Of a stretch of DNA of 64,000 nt, positions 32,576 through 40,337 are shown piece after piece. Positions within the stretch are counted from its first letter, which is position 1. Each line of letters starts with the position of its first letter. The stretch comes from Pseudoneobacillus sp052180215 (GTDB lineage: Bacteria > Bacillota > Bacilli > Bacillales > Cytobacillaceae), in the NCBI RefSeq assembly GCF_052180215.1, contig NZ_CP197471.1, positions 4,240,001 through 4,304,000 on the forward strand, read 5' to 3'. A model generated the notes under the pieces. The model was not told where the DNA came from. It saw nothing but the letters and a program-made list of their open reading frames with translations, and did not search any database. A program made the translations under genes and the position numbers.

Positions 32576-33862
32576 TTATGCGTTTTTCAGTTGCTCGATC
32601 TCTTCTTTTGTTAAATCTTCTCTCCAAATAGTGGCACCCAACCCATTTAATTTTTCAACGAGGTTACTATAGCCACGATCTATATGTTCAAGCCCTGTTA
32701 CTTCCGTAATTCCTTCTGCCATAAGTCCAGCAATCACTAATGCTGCTCCAGCACGCAGGTCACTTGCTTTTACCTTTGCTCCTTGCAGCTGAATAGGACC
32801 GTTAATAATCGCCGTACGACCTTCCACTTTAATATTGGCATTCATTCGTCTCAATTCATCGATATGTTTGAAACGAGCTCCATAAATGGTATCTGTCACC
32901 ATACTTGAGCCAGTTGCTTTCGTTAACAGTGTGGTCATTGGCTGCTGAAGATCGGTTGGGAAACCAGGGTAAACAAGCGTTTTAACGTCAACGGCTTTTA
33001 GTTTTTGCGAACCATCGACATAAATTTGGTCATCATGTGCCTCAATATGGACACCCATTTCTCTAAGTTTCGCAATCAAAGATTCAAGGTGCACAGGAAT
33101 GACATTATCTATGATAACTCCTTCTCCGACAGCTGCTCCTAAAATTAGATACGTTCCAGCTTCAATGCGATCCGGAATAATCGTATGACGACAGCCATGA
33201 AGATGATCCACGCCATCAATACGAATAACATCGGTTCCTGCCCCTTTAATTTTAGCACCCATATTAGTTAATAGCGTAGCAACATCAATAATTTCAGGTT
33301 CTTTCGCCGCATTTTCAATAATCGTACGTCCTTTAGCACGTACCGCTGCTAACATGATATTAATCGTTGCTCCCACACTGACAACATCTAAATAGATTCT
33401 GGCACCACGAAGTTCATCGGCGCGCAAATAAATGGCCCCTTGTTCATTGGTGACTCTTGCTCCAAGAGCTTCGAATCCTTTAATATGCTGGTCAATCGGT
33501 CTTGGTCCTAGATGACATCCGCCAGGTAAACCAATGACTGCTTTTTTAAAACGACCTAGCATGGCTCCCATTAAATAATAGGAGGCACGTAGTTTTTTTA
33601 CTTTTCCATTAGGCAGTGGCATCGAAATCATCGAGGATGGATCGACGGTCATTTCATTATCCGAAAATTGGACAGTCCCACCAATTTCTTCTAAAAGTGC
33701 TTTGAGGATTCTTACATCTGAGATATCAGGCAATCCTTCAATAGAAACAGGTGAATCTGCTAAAATAGTTGCCGGGATTAGCGCAACCGCACTATTTTTT
33801 GCCCCACTTATTCGAACTGTCCCTTTCAATGGGTAACCGCCTGCGATTTTAAGCTTTTCCAT
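32576..33862 (-). CDS. murAB: UDP-N-acetylglucosamine 1-carboxyvinyltransferase (MurA2/MurZ type)
   Basis: 428 aa. First committed step of peptidoglycan synthesis: PEP transfer to UDP-GlcNAc. The fosfomycin-target Cys lies in GLPGGCHLGPRPIDQH (about 117). N-terminal GAKNSAVALIPATILAD. The start at 33862 (MEKLKIAGGY) follows AAGGAG; a 21-residue upstream extension is not supported. Called the murAB (murZ) paralogue from its rho-glpX-fba neighbourhood. The other paralogue, murAA, lies near spoIID in B. subtilis. Confidence 0.95.
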   Translation of the reverse strand: MEKLKIAGGYPLKGTVRISGAKNSAVALIPATILADSPVSIEGLPDISDVRILKALLEEIGGTVQFSDNEMTVDPSSMISMPLPNGKVKKLRASYYLMGAMLGRFKKAVIGLPGGCHLGPRPIDQHIKGFEALGARVTNEQGAIYLRADELRGARIYLDVVSVGATINIMLAAVRAKGRTIIENAAKEPEIIDVATLLTNMGAKIKGAGTDVIRIDGVDHLHGCRHTIIPDRIEAGTYLILGAAVGEGVIIDNVIPVHLESLIAKLREMGVHIEAHDDQIYVDGSQKLKAVDVKTLVYPGFPTDLQQPMTTLLTKATGSSMVTDTIYGARFKHIDELRRMNANIKVEGRTAIINGPIQLQGAKVKASDLRAGAALVIAGLMAEGITEVTGLEHIDRGYSNLVEKLNGLGATIWREDLTKEEIEQLKNA

Positions 33863-34043
33863 GTTCGACTCCTTTCTAAGCCCACATATTTTTAAGACTG
33901 GCTTTTTTATTGGAGAATACCACATTTAGTATATTTTTCCAACACCTATAGACAGAATCCGACAGTCTCTATTTATTTAGTGTACACGAAAATATACTTT
34001 TCATGTATCAAAACCTATTTTTTTTTGAAATAAGCAAAAAGAC

Positions 34044-34694
34044 CTATTTCTCGGTACGAGTGCCCCAATCCTTTAAGAAGGCTTCAATTCCTTGGTCAGT
34101 TAACGGGTGCTTAAACATTTGCATAATCACCTTATACGGACAAGTGGCAATATGCGCTCCTCTTAACGCCGCATCTGTTACATGTTGAGGATGTCGGATG
34201 GAAGCTGCAATGATTTCTGACTCAATTCCGTGAATCGCAAAAATTTCGGCAATCGTTGAGATTAAATCTAAGCCATTATGGCCAATATCATCTAAACGAC
34301 CTAAGAATGGAGAAACGTATGTAGCACCAGCTCTTGCTGCCATTAATGCTTGGTTTGCACTAAAAATTAACGTTACATTTGTTTTAATTCCTTCTTTAGA
34401 TAGAACGCTGACTGCTTTTAAGCCATCCGGTGTCATCGGTAATTTCACCGTAATATTTGGGTGAATAGCCGCTAATTCTTTTCCTTCTTTAATCATACCC
34501 TCTGCATCAAGGGCAATAACCTCGCCGCTCACAGAACCATCGACTAATTCTGCGATTTCCTTTAAGCGATCATGAAAAGAAATTCCTTTTTCTTTTGCAA
34601 CAAGAGATGGGTTGGTCGTCACTCCTGACAGAATTCCAAGAGAATGAGCTTCGCGAATTTCTTTCATATTAGCTGTATCGATAAAAAATTTCAT
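34044..34694 (-). CDS. Transaldolase-family protein (TalC/YwjH, fructose-6-phosphate aldolase-like)
   Basis: 216 aa, short transaldolase of the MipB/TalC type. N-terminal FFIDTANMKEIREA, GVTTNPSLVAKE, Schiff-base Lys in ITVKLPMTPDGLKA (about 84) and FVSPFLGRLDDIG-like YVSPFLGRLDDIG. The family includes true transaldolases and fructose-6-phosphate aldolases, and sequence alone does not decide. GGGAGG ribosome site. In an operon-like row with fbaA. Confidence 0.92.
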   Translation of the reverse strand: MKFFIDTANMKEIREAHSLGILSGVTTNPSLVAKEKGISFHDRLKEIAELVDGSVSGEVIALDAEGMIKEGKELAAIHPNITVKLPMTPDGLKAVSVLSKEGIKTNVTLIFSANQALMAARAGATYVSPFLGRLDDIGHNGLDLISTIAEIFAIHGIESEIIAASIRHPQHVTDAALRGAHIATCPYKVIMQMFKHPLTDQGIEAFLKDWGTRTEK

Positions 34695-34834
34695 GTTGTT
34701 TCCTCCCGTTCATTTTTCGACAGTATTTTCAAAACTTTTAAAAAGAACTGAAACCGCCATTTTCAAAAGGGCGGTTTCACTAAAAGGTTATCAAATTATT
34801 GAGCTAACTTTCAAGCTTATGCTGCTTTTCTATT

Positions 34835-34956
34835 TGTCCAGCTCCAGCGGCTAGCCCCTCGAGGTCAAATAACCTCAAACCATTGAAGTCAAAAAACGAC
34901 TTCATTGGTTTGAGAACATTTGCTTGTCGGGGCTATGCGAGCCGCTTCCGCTTTTC
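34835..34956 (-). repeat. GCGGAAGCG...GGAGCTGGACA structured repeat (copy 1)
   Basis: 122 bases. On the minus strand it runs from AAAAGCGGAAGCGGCT through AGCCCCGACAAGCAAATG, a hairpin (CAAACCAATGAAGTC / GACTTCAATGGTTTG), GAGGTTATTTGACCTCGAGG and GGGCTAGCCGCTGGAGCTG. It ends three bases from the fbaA stop codon. The copy at 61500-61621 has the same layout with compensatory changes in both stems. Confidence 0.85.
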
Positions 34957-34959
34957 GGT

Positions 34960-35817
34960 TTATGCTCTTCCTGATGAACCGAATTCACGCATTTTGCCGA
35001 TTACAGTTTCTTTAATCGCATCGCGTGCTGGTCCTAAGTATTTACGTGGATCGTACTCATTAGGTTTTGCTGCTAATACTTCACGAACTGCTTTCGCTGA
35101 AGCAATTTGGTTTTCCGTATTAACGTTAATTTTTGCAGTACCTAAAGATACTGATCTTTGAATATCCTTTGTTGGGATACCAGTTCCGCCGTGTAATACT
35201 AAAGGTACACCCGTTAACTTTTGGATTTCTTCCATTTCAGTAAAACCAAGGTTTGGTTCACCTTTGTATGGTCCATGAACAGAACCTAACGCTGGTGCTA
35301 AGCAGTCAATTCCTGTACGCTTCACTAGTTCCACACATTCTTGTGGGTTTGCATAGATAACGCCGTCAGCGACTACATCGTCCTCTTGACCGCCAACAGT
35401 TCCTAGTTCTGCTTCTACAGAAACGCCTTTCGCATGAGCGTATTCCACTACTTTAGTAGTAATTTCTATGTTTTCTTCAAATGGATGGTGAGAAGCATCG
35501 ATCATAACAGATGTAAAACCTGCATCAATCGCTTCTTTACATTTTTCAAAGCTTGAACCGTGGTCTAAATGAATCGCAACCGGAACGGAAATTTTGTAAT
35601 CGTGTAGTAGTCCTTCTACCATTTTCACAACAGTAGTAAAACCACCCATATAACGAGCAGCACCTTCAGAAACTCCAAGGATAACTGGAGACTTTTCAGC
35701 TTCTGCTGCTTGTAAAATTGCTTGAGTAAACTCAAGGTTATTTAAGTTAAATTGACCTACTGCATAGCCTTCTGCATTTGCTTTTTTTAACATTTCTGTC
35801 ATTGAAACTAAAGGCAT
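34960..35817 (-). CDS. fbaA: Class II fructose-1,6-bisphosphate aldolase
   Basis: 285 aa. Zinc-dependent glycolytic aldolase. Metal ligands in VAIHLDHGSSFEKC (His about 83/86) and VLHGGTGI, with GSVHGPYKG. AGGAGG ribosome site. Located between spo0F and the transaldolase gene as in B. subtilis. A structured repeat begins almost at its stop codon. Confidence 0.97.
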   Translation of the reverse strand: MPLVSMTEMLKKANAEGYAVGQFNLNNLEFTQAILQAAEAEKSPVILGVSEGAARYMGGFTTVVKMVEGLLHDYKISVPVAIHLDHGSSFEKCKEAIDAGFTSVMIDASHHPFEENIEITTKVVEYAHAKGVSVEAELGTVGGQEDDVVADGVIYANPQECVELVKRTGIDCLAPALGSVHGPYKGEPNLGFTEMEEIQKLTGVPLVLHGGTGIPTKDIQRSVSLGTAKINVNTENQIASAKAVREVLAAKPNEYDPRKYLGPARDAIKETVIGKMREFGSSGRA

Positions 35818-36049
35818 TTTATTTCCTCCTCATGCTCTATCTTTTTAGCAATCTTCATGTTAGGTTTACCAACCTTTTTTATCATTATGTAATGTAAAAA
35901 GATTCACGCTAAAAAAAGAACTGGTTTTGAAAATCCATTAGTATCATACCAAAAGAAAATAGGAATTACCAACATTCATCACGCAGTTTTGAAAAATGTC
36001 ATAATGAAAGCGGAACCATACGGAAATGCTAGAATTTTCGATAAAAATC

Positions 36050-36069
36050 GAGGCTTTTTTTAAGCCCTC
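36050..36069 (-). terminator. Terminator overlapping the end of spo0F
   Basis: Minus strand GAGGGCTT, short A-rich loop, AAGCCTC then GATTTTTATC. The stop codon is inside the hairpin. Confidence 0.55.
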
Positions 36070-36428
36070 ATAGGTAAATGTTCTCTCACTGCAGCACGAA
36101 TGTCATCAATGTCAAAAGGTTTTGCAAAATGGGTTAAGGCACCCAGATCCTTCGCCTCTTGGATCATATCCAACTCGCCGTACGCAGTCATGATAATGAC
36201 ACGGATGTCCTCATCAATAACCTTCATTCTTTTTAAAATTTCAATTCCATCCATACCTGGAATTTTCATATCCAACAATACTAAATCAGGAGAGTGTTTT
36301 TTCACAATTTCAAGAGCTTGAACACCATTTGCTGCTTGGAATGTTTGGTATCCTTCTTTTTGGAATACCTCATTCAATAAAATTCTAATCCCAAATTGAT
36401 CATCAACGATTAATATTTTCTCTTTCAA
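36060..36428 (-). CDS. spo0F: Sporulation response regulator Spo0F
   Basis: 122 aa, a single receiver domain. It relays phosphate from sporulation kinases to Spo0B. DD pair at 9-10 (LIVDDQFGIR), phospho-acceptor Asp54 (LLDMKIPGMDG), Thr82 (IIMTAYGE) and Lys104 (FAKPFD). There is no output domain, as expected. TTG start with GGGGCGG upstream. It sits behind a good sigma-H promoter at 36498-36523. Confidence 0.97.
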   Translation of the reverse strand: MKEKILIVDDQFGIRILLNEVFQKEGYQTFQAANGVQALEIVKKHSPDLVLLDMKIPGMDGIEILKRMKVIDEDIRVIIMTAYGELDMIQEAKDLGALTHFAKPFDIDDIRAAVREHLPMRA

Positions 36429-36497
36429 CGTTACCGCCCCTAACTTAGATTAGAAATATTTTTATTGTATTTACGCAGTTTTTTTCCCCTCAAATAC

Positions 36498-36523
36498 ATT
36501 CTATATCCACATGCATTTTTCCT
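36498..36523 (-). promoter_or_regulatory. Sigma-H promoter of spo0F
   Basis: Minus strand -35 AGGAAAA (36523-36517), 14-base spacer, -10 AGAAT (36502-36498), matching the sigma-H consensus (AGGAWWT and RGAAT). spo0F is a known sigma-H gene in B. subtilis. No clear 0A box was found nearby. Confidence 0.65.
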
Positions 36524-36551
36524 TCTTTTTATTTCCAAATTCCCTTGTTTT

Positions 36552-36579
36552 TTGCCATTTTTAGATATAAGTCTATAAT
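36552..36579 (+). promoter_or_regulatory. Sigma-A promoter of ywjG
   Basis: -35 TTGCCA (36552-36557), 16-base spacer, -10 TATAAT (36574-36579), 35 bases before the ywjG start. It is divergent from the spo0F promoter. Confidence 0.6.
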
Positions 36580-36613
36580 AGGAAGCGGGATTTCTTGATA
36601 TGGAGGGCTTAAG

Positions 36614-37153
36614 ATGTTAAAAATGTTTTCAACTCAACTAACTGGATTGTTTAAACGCATACACGAAAAAGATGAATTTGCTTTCGAGGATAGTGCTCGT
36701 TTATTAGCTCAAGCTGCTGTAAGTGAAGGATCCATTTTTATTTTTGGAAATAAAGAGATGGAAGCTGTGACTTTGGAAGCAACATTTGGAGCTGAACCTT
36801 TCCGCTTTGCAAAAAAATTCCCTGCTGACCTAGCTGAAATCAAAGAATCTGATCGAGCCTTAATTATTACACGTTTCTCGACAGATGCGGAAGCTATAGC
36901 CTGTGCAAAAAATCTTGAGATGCTGGAAGTCCCGTTTGTAGCCATCGCCACAAAGGTAGAAGCATCTAAGGAAGATTTATTTGATTTAGCGGATGTGTCG
37001 ATTCATTTACAGCTTGCTAAAGGATTATTGCCTGACGAATTCGGAAACCGCTTCGGATTCCCATCCAGTATGGCCGCACTTTTCGCTTATTACGGGTTAA
37101 AGTTTACTTTTGATGAGATTTTAGCAGAATATGAGGATGAAGAGGAAGAATAA
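36614..37153 (+). CDS. ywjG: DUF2529 family protein YwjG
   Basis: 179 aa. Conserved Bacillus protein with an SIS-like pattern (GSIFIFGNKEMEAV, DRALIITRFSTDAEAI, VPFVAIATK) and an acidic tail (EYEDEEEE). Function unknown. It always lies next to spo0F and pyrG. GGAGGG ribosome site. Transcribed opposite to its neighbours, with its own promoter and terminator. Confidence 0.88.
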   Translation: MLKMFSTQLTGLFKRIHEKDEFAFEDSARLLAQAAVSEGSIFIFGNKEMEAVTLEATFGAEPFRFAKKFPADLAEIKESDRALIITRFSTDAEAIACAKNLEMLEVPFVAIATKVEASKEDLFDLADVSIHLQLAKGLLPDEFGNRFGFPSSMAALFAYYGLKFTFDEILAEYEDEEEE

Positions 37154-37160
37154 TGAAGTT

Positions 37161-37185
37161 TTGAGCCCGGATTTCCGGGCTTTTT
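37161..37185 (+). terminator. Terminator after ywjG
   Basis: GAGCCCGG, ATTT, CCGGGC then TTTTTG, ten bases after the stop. Confidence 0.9.
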
Positions 37186-37243
37186 GTTTGTTCTTTTTGG
37201 GGGAAGATCTAAATTCAAACTAAATTTTGTATAACCTAACACA

Positions 37244-37345
37244 TTATCCGACTTTCCAGACGAGTTATCCGACTTTTTTGTTGAGTTATCCGAGTTTCCG
37301 AGTGACTTATCCGTCTAAAATGGAAATGTTTCCGACTTTGTCACA
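37244..37345 (+). repeat. 21-bp phased repeat array, ATCCGAC type (array 3 of 4)
   Basis: TTATCCG units start at 37244, 37265, 37286 and 37307 (exactly 21 bases apart), followed by the terminal TTTCCGACTTTGTCAC at 37329. It lies between the convergent ends of ywjG and pyrG. Confidence 0.85.
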
Positions 37346-37365
37346 TTTCCCGAAAAGTTACCCAT

Positions 37366-37399
37366 AAAAAAAGCCCCAACCCTTAACAAGGATTGGAGC
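37366..37399 (-). terminator. Terminator after pyrG
   Basis: Minus strand GCTCCAATCCTTG, TTAA, GGGTTGGGGC then TTTTTTT. Confidence 0.85.
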
Positions 37400-37410
37400 A
37401 TATCACACGA

Positions 37411-39012
37411 TTATTTATTCATTTTTAAAGAAGCTTCCACAAAGTCACGGAATAGCGGTTGTGGACGATTTGGTCTGGATGTAAACTCTGGGTGGAATTG
37501 AGATGCTACAAACCAAGGATGATCAGTAATCTCGATTGTTTCCACTAAACGGCCGTCTGGGCTTGTACCAGAGAAGACAAAACCTTTCTCTTCCATCGCT
37601 TGACGATACTCGTTGTTAAACTCATAACGATGGCGGTGACGCTCATAAATAACCTCATCTTGGTAAGCTTCATACACTTTTGTTCCTTCTTCAATCTTAC
37701 ATGGCTGCAAGCCTAGACGAAGAGTTCCACCAAGATCTTCGATATCCTTTTGTTCTGGTAAAAGGTCGATGATTGGGTAAGGTGTATTTGGATCTAATTC
37801 AGATGAGTGTGCACCTTTTAAGCCAAGGACGTTACGTGCAAATTCAACGGTCGCTAATTGCATTCCTAAACAGATTCCGAGGAAAGGTACCTTTTGTTCA
37901 CGTGCATATTGTGTTGCTAAAATTTTCCCTTCGACACCGCGATCACCAAATCCACCAGGAACTAGGATACCATCTACATCTGATAATAATTCGCTCACAT
38001 TTTCTTCGTTTACCTGTTCAGCATTGACCCATTTGATTTCCACATCAGAATCAAACGCAAAACCTGCATGCTTTAATGCTTCTACAACGGAAATATAGGC
38101 ATCTTGCAGTTCAACATATTTACCAACAAGAGCGATTCTAGTTTTATTAGATAAATTTCTAACCTTATCCAGAAGGGCTGTCCATTCGGTCATGTCCGCT
38201 TTCGGTGTGTTTAGTTTTAAATGGTCACAAACAATTTGGTCTAGGTTTTGATCTTGTAATATTAAAGGAATCGCATATAATGTATCTGCATCCGGTGCTT
38301 CAATGACTGCATTTGCAGGGATATCACAGAATAAAGCAAGCTTATCCTTCATATCTTGAGAAATCGGCATTTCGGTACGCACGACAATCACATTTGGTTG
38401 AATACCTAAGCTGCGCAGTTCTTTTACACTGTGTTGTGTTGGCTTCGTTTTTAATTCGCCAGCTGCCTTTAAATACGGAATTAAGGAACAATGGATATAC
38501 ATAACATTGTCGCGACCTGCATCGCTTTTGATTTGACGAATCGCTTCTAAGAATGGAAGTGATTCGATATCCCCAACCGTTCCCCCGATTTCAGTAATCA
38601 CGACATCCGCGCCAGTTTCACGCCCTGAACGGAACACTTTTTCTTTAATTTCATTGGTAATGTGCGGGATAACCTGTACCGTTGCCCCTAAATAATCGCC
38701 GCGTCTTTCTTTTTTCAAAACCGTTGAATAAATTTTACCAGTTGTCACATTGCTGAACTTATTTAAGTTAATATCAATGAAACGTTCATAGTGACCTAAG
38801 TCTAAATCTGTTTCTGCACCGTCGTCCGTTACGAATACTTCCCCATGCTGATAGGGACTCATTGTTCCTGGATCCACGTTAATATATGGGTCTAATTTTT
38901 GAATCGTTACTTTTAATCCACGATTCTTTAATAATCTACCAAGTGATGCAGCTGTGATCCCTTTCCCTAAAGACGAAACCACACCGCCTGTAACGAATAT
39001 ATACTTTGTCAT
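37411..39012 (-). CDS. pyrG: CTP synthase
   Basis: 533 aa. Converts UTP to CTP with glutamine and ATP. N-terminal synthase domain (KYIFVTGGVVSSLGKGI; 1-265) and C-terminal class I glutamine amidotransferase domain with nucleophile Cys in FLGICLGMQLA (about 380) and catalytic His-Glu in FHPEFTSRP. GAGGGGG ribosome site. Its 250-base leader carries a promoter starting with GGGC and an attenuator, as described in the separate entry. Confidence 0.98.
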   Translation of the reverse strand: MTKYIFVTGGVVSSLGKGITAASLGRLLKNRGLKVTIQKLDPYINVDPGTMSPYQHGEVFVTDDGAETDLDLGHYERFIDINLNKFSNVTTGKIYSTVLKKERRGDYLGATVQVIPHITNEIKEKVFRSGRETGADVVITEIGGTVGDIESLPFLEAIRQIKSDAGRDNVMYIHCSLIPYLKAAGELKTKPTQHSVKELRSLGIQPNVIVVRTEMPISQDMKDKLALFCDIPANAVIEAPDADTLYAIPLILQDQNLDQIVCDHLKLNTPKADMTEWTALLDKVRNLSNKTRIALVGKYVELQDAYISVVEALKHAGFAFDSDVEIKWVNAEQVNEENVSELLSDVDGILVPGGFGDRGVEGKILATQYAREQKVPFLGICLGMQLATVEFARNVLGLKGAHSSELDPNTPYPIIDLLPEQKDIEDLGGTLRLGLQPCKIEEGTKVYEAYQDEVIYERHRHRYEFNNEYRQAMEEKGFVFSGTSPDGRLVETIEITDHPWFVASQFHPEFTSRPNRPQPLFRDFVEASLKMNK

Positions 39013-39145
39013 GTTTAATAAGTCCCCCTCTTAATTTATGTACACATTTCGTGCATATTCTCTTCTTAGATTTACCGTTTTATATCATTCATATGAAAGC
39101 GGGAGAATGATTTTTGTAAGAAACGTATCTCTCTTCCTTTTACAA

Positions 39146-39257
39146 AAATAAAAAACGCCCCACTTACCGTAGTAAGGGGAGCGTTTATCATCATTTATAC
39201 CGTTCCTTTTTAAAGGAGCCCAAAAAAGATTCTACATTCCAAGAATTAAAAAGTCAA
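39146..39257 (-). promoter_or_regulatory. pyrG promoter and CTP-sensing attenuator (reiterative transcription)
   Basis: Minus strand: -35 TTGACT (39257-39252), 17-base spacer, -10 TAGAAT (39234-39229), then seven bases to a start at GGGCTCC (39221 onward). The leader contains a terminator, AACGCTCCCCTTAC / GTAAGTGGGGCGTT with a T run (39185-39146). In B. subtilis, low CTP stalls polymerase after GGG, extra G residues are added, and the G-rich 5' end pairs with a GCUCCC sequence in the terminator stem to prevent termination. Every required part is present here, including GCUCCCC in the 5' strand of the stem. Confidence 0.9.
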
Positions 39258-39262
39258 GAAGT

Positions 39263-39829
39263 TTAGAACTCCTCTTCTTCATCTTCTAATTCAATGTCAT
39301 CCTCTTCTTCATCGAGGTCGTCTTCATCGTCTTCCAGATCATCTAGCAGTTCCTCATCGTCGTCGAGGAGTTCTTCATCCTCAAACTCTTCTGCTGATTC
39401 ATCGAGATCATCGAAGTCCTCTTCTTCATCGTCAAGAAGATCTTCGTCATCGAATTCATCCAGATCCTCATAATCCAGATCTTCATCTTCGTAATCATCA
39501 AGATCTTCGTCATCGACCTTCTTAGCCTTCTTCTTCTTCGGCTTGATTTGGGTGATCGTATCTTCTTCGGCTTGGTCAACTGGATACCAGCTTCTTAAGC
39601 CCCAAACATTATCACCTAAACCAAGGAAGCGACCGTCTATATTTAAATCCGTATAAAATTGGGCAATTTTCGCTCTAACTTCGGTTTGTGTTAGACCTGA
39701 TACTTTCACAATTTCATCCATGATTTCTCTAAATGGTAAAGCTTGCTTTTTACCTTCAAGTAATACGTATGTCATTTCAATAAGAGACATGTCTTCAATT
39801 TGCTCTTTTGTGAATTGATCCAAACTCAA
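39263..39829 (-). CDS. rpoE: RNA polymerase delta subunit
   Basis: 188 aa. N-terminal folded HARE-HTH domain (1-95, FYTDLNIDGRFLGLGDNVWGLRSWYP), a Lys-rich stretch KPKKKKAKK (about 110) and a very acidic Asp/Glu tail (115-188), the normal delta layout. Displaces nucleic acid from RNA polymerase and aids recycling. The start is taken as TTG at 39829 (MSLDQFTKEQ) with AAGGAAG eight bases before. A GTG at 39838 sits too close to that site. Confidence 0.93.
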   Translation of the reverse strand: MSLDQFTKEQIEDMSLIEMTYVLLEGKKQALPFREIMDEIVKVSGLTQTEVRAKIAQFYTDLNIDGRFLGLGDNVWGLRSWYPVDQAEEDTITQIKPKKKKAKKVDDEDLDDYEDEDLDYEDLDEFDDEDLLDDEEEDFDDLDESAEEFEDEELLDDDEELLDDLEDDEDDLDEEEDDIELEDEEEEF

Positions 39830-39960
39830 TATCCGCACTTCCTTCCACTCAAATACATACTCTTCATTATAAACAAATTCTTCCGCTTTATGCTAGTTTT
39901 AACAGGGCTGTTTACCAAAACTTTGTCCATTTTTTATAAAAAAACGCATTTACCCCTCTT

Positions 39961-40110
39961 TTATTTCCGATTCCTTAACATTCTAAAACCGATGATAAAA
40001 AATAGTATCGATAAAATTAAAAAGGAAATGGCTCCAAGTTGCCGTTGGTAAAGGTAAAACATTCCCCAACCCAGCGCAATGGCTGCTGCAAAATAGATAA
40101 TTTGCCTCAA
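39961..40110 (-). CDS. Small two-helix membrane protein (49 aa)
   Basis: 49 aa, starting with TTG at 40110 (GGGTGGG six bases upstream). The product begins MRQIIYFAAAIALGWGMFYL, followed by YQRQLGAISF and LILSILFFIIGFRMLRNRK. Two hydrophobic helices (about 4-20 and 28-43) and a basic C-terminal end suggest an inner-membrane hairpin with its tail in the cytoplasm. I do not recognise the family. It lies alone between rpoE and icmF on the same strand. Confidence 0.6.
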   Translation of the reverse strand: MRQIIYFAAAIALGWGMFYLYQRQLGAISFLILSILFFIIGFRMLRNRK

Positions 40111-40214
40111 TTCATTCCCACCCTGCCCCCAGTTAGTCTATCTTAACTTGATTATAATGGAAATCCTTTTAAATTCTATCTCTTTTGCAAAAATATTTTC
40201 AAGCGAATGAATGG

Positions 40215-40247
40215 AAAGGGCCGATAGCTAATAGCTACCCGCCCTTT
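40215..40247 (-). terminator. Probable terminator after icmF
   Basis: Minus strand GGGCGGGTAGCTATT / AGCTATCGGCCC then TTT. A second small hairpin (GCTCTCGTT / AACGAAGAGC) lies at 40303-40333. Confidence 0.6.
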
Positions 40248-40337
40248 TCATCTATTTTTCCCGGGGAGGAAAAATAAAAAATTGAATGTTACTTCGAGTC
40301 TCATTCCGCTCTTCGTTTATTAACGAGAGCATCTTTT

